Positions 16,480 to 22,822 of a stretch of DNA of 64,000 nucleotides are shown in pieces. The stretch covers positions 1 through 64,000 of the forward strand of contig JBBFLF010000009.1 of assembly GCA_037481655.1 (NCBI GenBank), in the 5' to 3' direction. How positions within the stretch are numbered: the first letter of the stretch is position 1; each line of letters begins with the position of its first letter. Under the pieces are notes generated by a model. The model saw only the letters and a program-made list of their open reading frames with translations. It was not told where the DNA came from and made no database searches. The stretch is from Desulfobaccales bacterium (GTDB taxonomy: Bacteria; Desulfobacterota; Desulfobaccia; Desulfobaccales; 0-14-0-80-60-11). The position numbers and the translations under genes are program-made.

Positions 16480-17916
16480 ATGACCACTAGCACCACCTAC
16501 CACTTCATCGGCATCGGCGGCATCGGCATGAGCGGCCTGGCGGAGCTGTTGGTGCGTCAGGGCCACCCGGTGACCGGCTCCGATGTGGCCAGAAACGACA
16601 TCACCCGGCGCCTGGAGGCCCTGGGGGTGCGGGTTTACCTGGGACATGCCCCGGAGCATCTGGGGGAGGCCCAGGTGGTGGTGCACACCAGCGCGGTGAA
16701 GGAGGACAACCCCGAGCTGGCCGCGGCCCGGAAGAGAGGCCTGACGGTGCTCCGCCGGGGCGAGATGCAGGCCCGGCTGATGGCCCCCCACCGCCAGATC
16801 GCGGTCACCGGGGCTCACGGCAAGACCTCCACCACCGCCATGACCGCGGCGGTGCTCCGGGCTGGCGGGCTGGACCCCACGGTGCTCGTGGGCGCGGTGT
16901 GGGACAGCCTGGGGAGCAATGCGGTCCTGGGCGCGGGCGAGTGGTTTGTGGCCGAAGCCGATGAAAGTGACGGCTCTTTCACCTATCTCACCCCCGAGAT
17001 CAGCATCATCACCAACCTGGACCGGGAACACCTGGATTTCTACCGGGACCTGGAGCACGTCAAGGAGGTCTTTGCCGGGTATCTGGCCCACCTGCCTCCG
17101 GGCGCCCTGGTGGTGGCCTGGGAGGGCGATCCGCATTTGCAGGGGCTCCTCCGGGACTTCCCCCACCGCCGCCTCACCTATGGCCTCACGCCCGGGGCAG
17201 ACCTTTGGGCCGACCGCCTGGCGACCCGGGGGTTGAGCCAGCGCTTCCGCCTCTGGCGGGGGGAGCGCCCCCTGGGGGAGGTGCGCCTGCCCCTGGCGGG
17301 GCCCCACTACGTCCTCAACGCCCTGGCTGCGGCGGGCGTGGCCCTGGAGCTGGGATTGCCCTTTGCCGCCGTGGCCCAAGGGCTGGCCGAGCTGGGGGGC
17401 CTCAAGCGCCGACTGGAGGTGAAGGGGGAAGCGGCAGGGGTCATGGTCATCGACGACTATGGCCACCACCCCACGGAGATCGAGGCCACCCTGCGGGCGG
17501 TGGCCCAGGCCTTCCCGGGGCGGCGCCTCGTCACCGCCTTCCAGCCGCACCGCTACAGCCGCACTGAGGCGCTCCTGCCGGATTTCTTCCCGGTCTTTGG
17601 GGCGGCGCATCTGGTCTTCATCACCGAGATTTATGCCGCCAGCGAAGCCCCCCGGCCCGGGGTTTCCGGCCGGCTCCTCTGGGAGGGCATCCGGGCCCAC
17701 GGCCATGGGGGGGCCTATTTCGCGCCAGATCAGGCCACCTTGGCCGCGGCCCTCCTGGAGCGTCTAAAACCCGGGGATGTGCTTCTCACTCTGGGAGCCG
17801 GGGATATCTGGCGCCTGGGGGAGGAGATTCTCCGGCGCCTGTCCGGGGGTAGAAAGCGCACCGCAGCCACACCGCCTAAGGGAGCGGAACCATGTCCTGG
17901 AGTCCGTATGGCATAA
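16480..17916 (+). CDS. murC: UDP-N-acetylmuramate:L-alanine ligase MurC
   Basis: A 478-aa Mur ligase, the first amino-acid-adding enzyme of peptidoglycan synthesis. The UDP-binding GIGGIGMSGLAEL is near residue 12. The ATP P-loop is VTGAHGKTSTT (about 109-119), with EADESDGSF, NLDREHLDFY, and the C-terminal DDYGHHPTEI and FQPHRYSRTEAL all intact. No Shine-Dalgarno sequence precedes the ATG: the leader is the AT-rich right edge of the inserted module, so its expression signals may come from the insert. The C-terminus overlaps ftsQ by 25 nt. murB, usually next, is absent. Confidence 0.95.
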   Translation: MTTSTTYHFIGIGGIGMSGLAELLVRQGHPVTGSDVARNDITRRLEALGVRVYLGHAPEHLGEAQVVVHTSAVKEDNPELAAARKRGLTVLRRGEMQARLMAPHRQIAVTGAHGKTSTTAMTAAVLRAGGLDPTVLVGAVWDSLGSNAVLGAGEWFVAEADESDGSFTYLTPEISIITNLDREHLDFYRDLEHVKEVFAGYLAHLPPGALVVAWEGDPHLQGLLRDFPHRRLTYGLTPGADLWADRLATRGLSQRFRLWRGERPLGEVRLPLAGPHYVLNALAAAGVALELGLPFAAVAQGLAELGGLKRRLEVKGEAAGVMVIDDYGHHPTEIEATLRAVAQAFPGRRLVTAFQPHRYSRTEALLPDFFPVFGAAHLVFITEIYAASEAPRPGVSGRLLWEGIRAHGHGGAYFAPDQATLAAALLERLKPGDVLLTLGAGDIWRLGEEILRRLSGGRKRTAATPPKGAEPCPGVRMA

Positions 17917-18794
17917 GTCCGCCGCCCCGGCGCCAGGGTCTCCTGTCCCGCCTCTTTGGCCGACGGCGCAAAAACACCTTCCGCCGCCGGCCGGCAGGGG
18001 GTCGGGGCCGCTTCTGGCTTAGGCTCCTGCTGGTGAAAGTGGGGCTGGTGAGTCTGGCCGGTCTGAGCGTGGGTCTGGTGCTGCTCTATTATCATCTCTT
18101 GACCAGTTCCTATTTTTGTATTAAAGATGTCAATAATATTGAAATCAGCGGCACCAAGCGGCTCAGCCCGGAGCTTATCCGGGAGTTGCTCCAGGTGGGG
18201 CCGGACACCAATCTCCTGGCCTTCCGCCCCCAGCGGGCGGAGCAGATGCTGGCGGCCCATCCCTGGATTGCCCAAGCCCAGGTCAGTCGCCGCTGGCCCT
18301 CGAGGCTGACGGTCCGCATCACCGAGCGGGAACCGGTGGCCCTGGTGCAAGTGGGGGAGCTCTACTACGCCGACCGTCAGGGTCATCTGTTCAAGCCCCT
18401 CTCCCCTGGCGACCCTCTGGATTTTCCCGTGATCACCGGCTTGCAGAGGGAGGATTTCACCCCGGGCCAAGGAGGGCCGGTCATCTTTGCCCGCATCCTG
18501 GAGCTCATGGACGCACTCCGGGAGGCCCCGCTTCCCCTCCATCTCGGGAACATCTCGGAAATCCACTCTGACCCGGTGCGAGGCTTTACCGTGTACGCCA
18601 ATGGTCTCAAAAGCGGGGTACACCTGGGGCTGGGGGACTTTGCCGCCAAGGTGGAGAAATTCGCCCGGGTCTGGCCGGTGTTGGTCCAGCGGGGCTATGT
18701 CAGCCAGGTCAATCTCATTAATCTGGACTATCCGTTGCGGGTGCTCCTCACTCTGAAGGGCGGGGACGATTCCCCGGTAGGGATGGAGAGGTGA
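17892..18794 (+). CDS. ftsQ: Cell division protein FtsQ
   Basis: A 300-aa bitopic protein: an Arg-rich cytoplasmic N-terminus, one transmembrane helix (about residues 45-70), a POTRA domain beginning near IKDVNNIEISGTKRLSPELI (about 77-150), and the FtsQ/DivIB beta domain (ADRQGHLFKPL onward). It recruits FtsB/FtsL at the divisome. GGGAGCGG precedes the ATG. It overlaps murC by 25 nt and ftsA by 4 nt, indicating translational coupling. Confidence 0.92.
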   Translation: MSWSPYGISPPPRRQGLLSRLFGRRRKNTFRRRPAGGRGRFWLRLLLVKVGLVSLAGLSVGLVLLYYHLLTSSYFCIKDVNNIEISGTKRLSPELIRELLQVGPDTNLLAFRPQRAEQMLAAHPWIAQAQVSRRWPSRLTVRITEREPVALVQVGELYYADRQGHLFKPLSPGDPLDFPVITGLQREDFTPGQGGPVIFARILELMDALREAPLPLHLGNISEIHSDPVRGFTVYANGLKSGVHLGLGDFAAKVEKFARVWPVLVQRGYVSQVNLINLDYPLRVLLTLKGGDDSPVGMER

Positions 18795-20029
18795 CACAGG
18801 AACTCATCGTCGGACTGGACATCGGCACCACCAAGGTCTGCGCCGTGGTGGGGGAGGTGCGGGACCAGCAGCTGGACATCGTGGGCATCGGCACCGCGCC
18901 CACGGCGGGGGGCCTGAGGAAAGGCGTGGTGGTCAATATCGACACCACCGTGCGGGCCATCCGCAAGGCGGTGGAGGAAGCCGAGACCATGGCCGGCTGC
19001 GAAATCCGCTCCGTCTACACCGGGGTGGCGGGGGCCCACATCCAGGGACACAACAGCCACGGGGTCATCGTTATCAAGGACCGGGAGGTCACGCCCCTGG
19101 AGGTGGAGCGGGTGGTGGAGTCCGCCAAGCTCATGGTCTCGGTGCCGTCCGACCGGGCGGTGATCCACACCCTGGTGCAGGAGTTCCTCATCGACGGCCA
19201 GGACGGCATCAAGGACCCGGTGGGCATCCACGGGGTGCGCCTGGAGTGCCGGGTGCATATCGTCACCGCGGCGGTGAACGCCTTAAACAACATCGTCAAA
19301 TGCACCAACAAGGCCGGCCTGGAGGTGAGCGGCATCGCCCTGCAGGGGCTGGTCTGCGGCGAGGCGGTCCTCACCGAAGAAGAAAAGGCCTTAGGGGTGG
19401 CCTTGCTGGATTTCGGCGGCGGCACCACCGACTTGGCCATCTTCGCCGGCAATTCCCTGCGTTACAGTTCCGTCATCCCGGTGGCCGGCAACAACATCAC
19501 CAACGACATCGCCGTGGGCCTGCAGACCTCGCTGCCCAACGCCGAGGCCCTGAAGCGGGAATACGGCTGCTGCCTCAACGTCCTGGGACAGCAGGAGGAG
19601 CCCATCGAAATCCCCGGTCTGGGGGGGAGGCGGCCCCGGAGCATCTCCCGCCGGGAACTGGCGGAGATCATCCACCTGAGGCTCTCCGAGCTTCTGGGCC
19701 TCATCGCCAAGGAGATCCACCGGGCCGGTCCGGCGCACCCGGTCTTGGCCGGCGCGGTCATCTGCGGCGGCTCCTCCTTGATTCCGGGGCTGGAGCAACT
19801 GGTGGAGGAGACCCTGAACCTGCCCGCCCGGGTGGGCTATCCCCTGGTAACGGGCGGGCTCACCGACGTCATGCGGGACCCGGCCTACGCCACCGGGGTG
19901 GGGCTGGTGCTCTATGGCCACCGCTTGCAGCAGAGCGGTTCCTCCGGCCGCAGTCGGGGCGGCCGCAGCCGGGGCGGCAAAGGCGGCTTCTGGCCCCGCC
20001 TGAAGAAGTGGTTCCAGGAAGTGGTTTGA
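18791..20029 (+). CDS. ftsA: Cell division protein FtsA
   Basis: A 412-aa actin-like ATPase that tethers FtsZ to the membrane. The phosphate-1 motif VGLDIGTTKVCAVVGE is at the N-terminus, the SHS2-type 1C domain follows, and LLDFGGGTTDLAIF (phosphate 2) and AVICGGSSLIPGL (adenosine) are intact. The C-terminal amphipathic membrane-targeting helix GGFWPRLKKWFQEVV is preceded by a Gly/Ser/Arg linker. Translation starts at a GTG overlapping the ftsQ stop. Confidence 0.96.
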   Translation: MTQELIVGLDIGTTKVCAVVGEVRDQQLDIVGIGTAPTAGGLRKGVVVNIDTTVRAIRKAVEEAETMAGCEIRSVYTGVAGAHIQGHNSHGVIVIKDREVTPLEVERVVESAKLMVSVPSDRAVIHTLVQEFLIDGQDGIKDPVGIHGVRLECRVHIVTAAVNALNNIVKCTNKAGLEVSGIALQGLVCGEAVLTEEEKALGVALLDFGGGTTDLAIFAGNSLRYSSVIPVAGNNITNDIAVGLQTSLPNAEALKREYGCCLNVLGQQEEPIEIPGLGGRRPRSISRRELAEIIHLRLSELLGLIAKEIHRAGPAHPVLAGAVICGGSSLIPGLEQLVEETLNLPARVGYPLVTGGLTDVMRDPAYATGVGLVLYGHRLQQSGSSGRSRGGRSRGGKGGFWPRLKKWFQEVV

Positions 20030-20104
20030 GCCCAGGCAACCGGGAGAGCTTGGAAGACCGTCGTCACTGAGTGAGCATTTTGCATCGGGAAGTCCCGAGG
20101 GGGT

Positions 20105-21322
20105 ATGACACACATGAAGATTCAGCTGGTGCCCAGCGAACTCTCCGCCAAGATCAAGGTCATCGGCATCGGCGGAGCCGGCGGCAATGCCATCAACGAC
20201 ATGATCAGAGCCAACATGGTGGGGGTGGATTTCATCGCCGCCAACACCGATGCCATGTCCCTGGAGCGCAGCCTGGCCCCGGTGAAGATCCAGTTGGGGC
20301 CCAACGTCACCCGGGGCCTGGGGGCCGGCGGCAATCCCGAGGTGGGCCGGGAGGCCACCCGGGAGGAGGCGGAGCGCATCAAGCAGGTGCTCTCCGGGGC
20401 CGACATGGTCTTCATCGCCGCCGGCATGGGGGGCGGCACCGGCACCGGCGGCGCCCCGGTGGTGGCGGAGATCAGCCGGGAGGTGGGCGCCCTCACCGTG
20501 GCGGTGGTGAGCAAGCCCTTTGAATTTGAGGGCAAGATGAAGGCCCGCCTGGCGGACAAAGGCATCGATGAGCTGCGCCGGGTGGCGGACACCATTATCA
20601 CCATCCCCAACGACCGCCTCTTTGCCCTGGGCTCCAAAAACTCCCGCACCGCCGACATCTTTTCCCTGGCCAACGAGGTCCTGGGCGCCGCGGTGCGGGG
20701 CATCTCCGACCTCATCCTGGTGCCCGGCTTCGTCAAGGTGGACTTTGCCGACGTGCGCACCATCATGAAGGAAGGGGGCATGGCCCTCATGGGCACCGGC
20801 CAAGCCTCGGGGAGCGCCCGGGCCATGGAGGCGGCCAACAAGGCCATCTCCCACCCCTTGCTGGAGGACATCTCCATCCGGGGAGCCCGGGGCATCCTCA
20901 TCAACATCACCAGCAGCCCGGAGACCTTCACCATGGAGGAGCTCCGGGAAGTCTGCATGATCATCCAGAACGAGGCCCACGAGGACGCCCTCATCAAGTG
21001 GGGTCTGGTCTATGATGAGAGCCTCCAGGAAGACCTCAAGGTGACGGTCATCGCCACCGGCATCGGCAGCCGCACCGAGGTGAGCACGGAGGACCTCTGG
21101 CGGCCGCCGGCGCCGGAACCCGTCGAGGCGGTGGATGAGCTGGAGATCCCCACCTTCATGCGCCGGGGCAAGGACCTGCCTCGCTCCGGGGCCGAAGCCG
21201 GGGCGGAGAAACGTTCGGCGGCCCTGAGCTCCATGCCGGGCAAGAAATACATCGTCCATCCGGACCTGCAGTACGAGGAGAGCGAGCTGGACACCCCCGC
21301 CTTCCTGCGCAAGGTGGAATAA
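20105..21322 (+). CDS. ftsZ: Cell division GTPase FtsZ
   Basis: A 405-aa tubulin homologue. The tubulin signature GMGGGTGTG lies at residues 107-115, AANTDAMSL and NPEVGREATRE are in the GTPase domain, and the T7-type loop and GIGSRTEV region follow. A linker of about 50 residues leads to a conserved C-terminal tail ending DTPAFLRKVE, the FtsA/SepF-binding peptide. ATG 20105 has AGGGGG just upstream; ATG 20114 is an alternative three codons in. A 75-bp gap separates it from ftsA. It is the last dcw gene. Confidence 0.97.
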   Translation: MTHMKIQLVPSELSAKIKVIGIGGAGGNAINDMIRANMVGVDFIAANTDAMSLERSLAPVKIQLGPNVTRGLGAGGNPEVGREATREEAERIKQVLSGADMVFIAAGMGGGTGTGGAPVVAEISREVGALTVAVVSKPFEFEGKMKARLADKGIDELRRVADTIITIPNDRLFALGSKNSRTADIFSLANEVLGAAVRGISDLILVPGFVKVDFADVRTIMKEGGMALMGTGQASGSARAMEAANKAISHPLLEDISIRGARGILINITSSPETFTMEELREVCMIIQNEAHEDALIKWGLVYDESLQEDLKVTVIATGIGSRTEVSTEDLWRPPAPEPVEAVDELEIPTFMRRGKDLPRSGAEAGAEKRSAALSSMPGKKYIVHPDLQYEESELDTPAFLRKVE

Positions 21323-21335
21323 GGTTACCGCTGCT

Positions 21336-21362
21336 CGGGCCGGGCTCCCCCTCCCCGGCCCG
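21336..21362 (+). terminator. G+C-rich hairpin after ftsZ
   Basis: Perfect 9-bp arms CGGGCCGGG (21336-21344) and CCCGGCCCG (21354-21362) with a 9-nt loop lie 13 bp after the ftsZ stop. No immediate U-tract follows, only a pyrimidine-rich stretch 30 bp on, so termination efficiency is uncertain. Confidence 0.4.
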
Positions 21363-21560
21363 GGCGCGGCATCCCGGGCAGGAGCATATTCTCTCTTTTT
21401 CCCTTCCCCGCGGGGCCCGGGCCGCCGGGCTTATCACCGTCCCTTAAAGTCTTCCCAGCCCATTCCCCTTCTTTTTCCACTCATTTCTATTTGAATTTCC
21501 GCCAGGTTACCTCCTGCACCCTGCAATTTCATTAAAGTTCCCTCCAAGCCGGTTCGACAA

Positions 21561-21591
21561 GTGAGACAACGGGGGTGAAACCCCGACTCAC
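21561..21591 (+). promoter_or_regulatory. Leader stem-loop before the polysaccharide operon
   Basis: Nested arms GTGAG (21561)/CTCAC (21587) and CGGGG (21570)/CCCCG (21581) form a two-step hairpin about 20 nt upstream of the glycosyltransferase start. The rest of 21363-21611 shows no gene and no convincing -35/-10 pair. Confidence 0.3.
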
Positions 21592-21611
21592 GTCCTGTCA
21601 GGAGGTCGCCC

Positions 21612-22811
21612 GTGGCCGCTGAACCGGCGCCCGTCTCGGTGGTCCATCTCATCACCAGCTTGGTGGTGGGCGGGGCCCAGATGCACCTGTATAAGACGGT
21701 CTCCCGCTTTGATCCCCGGCTGCTTCACAACACCGTCGTCTCCCTGGTCCCCCCGGGGCCGGTGGGGGCCCTGCTGCAGGAGGCGGGCATTCCGGTTTTC
21801 CACCTGGGCATGACCAAAGGCCGGCCCAACCCTTTGGGGCTGGCCAGGTTGGTGACTCTTCTAAGGCGCCTGCGGCCCCAGGTGCTCCAGACCTACCTCT
21901 ACCACGCCGACCTATTGGGGCTGCTCGCCGGCAGACTGGCGGGGGTACCCCGCATCTTCTGGAACCTGCGTCAATCCGTGATGGAGTTCGAGCGGTACCG
22001 GCGCACCACCGCCTGGACGGTGCGCCTGTCGGCCCGGCTCTCCCGCCGGGTGGACCTCATCCTGGCAAACTCCTGGGCCGGCGCCGACTATCACCGCCGC
22101 CTGGGATACGACCCCGAGCGCCTGCTGGTGGTGCCCAACGGCTTTGATCTGGAGCGCTTCCGGCCGGATCCGGAGGCTTACCGGGAGGTGCGCCGGGAGT
22201 TGGGCCTGCCTGCGGATCATCTCCTGGTGGGGATGTTCGCCCGCTTCGACCCCCAGAAGGACCACGCCACTTTCCTGGCCGCGGCGGCGCAGGTGGCCGC
22301 CTCGGTGCCCCAGGTCTCCTTTCTCCTGGCCGGCACCGGCCTCACCTGGGAGCATCCGGCCGTGGCGGCCCTGGTGCGAGAAAGCGGCCTGCCGCCGGAG
22401 CGTCTCGTCCTGATGGGCGAGCGCCGGGATATCCCCCGCCTGGCGGCGGCTTTGGATGTCTTTGTGCTCTCCTCCGCCTTCGGGGAGGGCTGCGCCAACG
22501 CCGTGGGGGAGGCCATGGCGGCGGGTGTCCCTTGCGTGGTCACGGAGGTGGGGGACTCCCCCCGGCTGGTGGGAGAGACCGGTCTGGTAGTGCCGCCCCG
22601 GGACCCGGAGGCCCTGGCCCAGGCGGTGGTGCAGCTGCTTTCCTTGGAGCCGACCCGGCGCCGCCTCTTGGGCGAGGCCGCCCGGGCCCGCATTGCCCGG
22701 CACTTTGCCCTGGACGAGATTGTGGCCCGTCTGACCCGGCTCTACCTGGAAGCCGCCCCGGCGAACCCCACCGGGACCCCGGCCCCGGTGAGCCTGACCC
22801 CGGTGGCGTAA
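21612..22811 (+). CDS. GT4-family glycosyltransferase
   Basis: A 399-aa retaining glycosyltransferase of the GT4/GT-B type. The N-terminal acceptor domain starts VVHLITSLVVGGAQMHLYK, including the GGAQ/GGAE-type loop. The donor domain carries VPNGFDLERFRPD, GMFARFDPQKDHATFL and the C-terminal FGEGCANAVGEAMAAGVPCV (E-x7-E type) motif. GTG 21612 has AGGAGG 7 nt upstream. It is the first gene of an envelope polysaccharide operon and ends 11 bp before the membrane protein. Sugar and acceptor cannot be deduced. Confidence 0.88.
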   Translation: MAAEPAPVSVVHLITSLVVGGAQMHLYKTVSRFDPRLLHNTVVSLVPPGPVGALLQEAGIPVFHLGMTKGRPNPLGLARLVTLLRRLRPQVLQTYLYHADLLGLLAGRLAGVPRIFWNLRQSVMEFERYRRTTAWTVRLSARLSRRVDLILANSWAGADYHRRLGYDPERLLVVPNGFDLERFRPDPEAYREVRRELGLPADHLLVGMFARFDPQKDHATFLAAAAQVAASVPQVSFLLAGTGLTWEHPAVAALVRESGLPPERLVLMGERRDIPRLAAALDVFVLSSAFGEGCANAVGEAMAAGVPCVVTEVGDSPRLVGETGLVVPPRDPEALAQAVVQLLSLEPTRRRLLGEAARARIARHFALDEIVARLTRLYLEAAPANPTGTPAPVSLTPVA

Positions 22812-22822
22812 AAGGAATGGCC

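Noticed and set aside
15449-17916. Assembly duplication as the explanation for two murC starts
   Set aside because: The copies differ at 10 of 213 aligned positions, have different first six codons, and are separated by unrelated AT-rich DNA, which an assembly echo would not produce.
21520-21570. Sigma-28-like flagellar promoter (TAAAGTT and GCCGG) before the GT4 gene
   Set aside because: The distance between the two boxes is about 4 bp too short, and the downstream genes are not flagellar.
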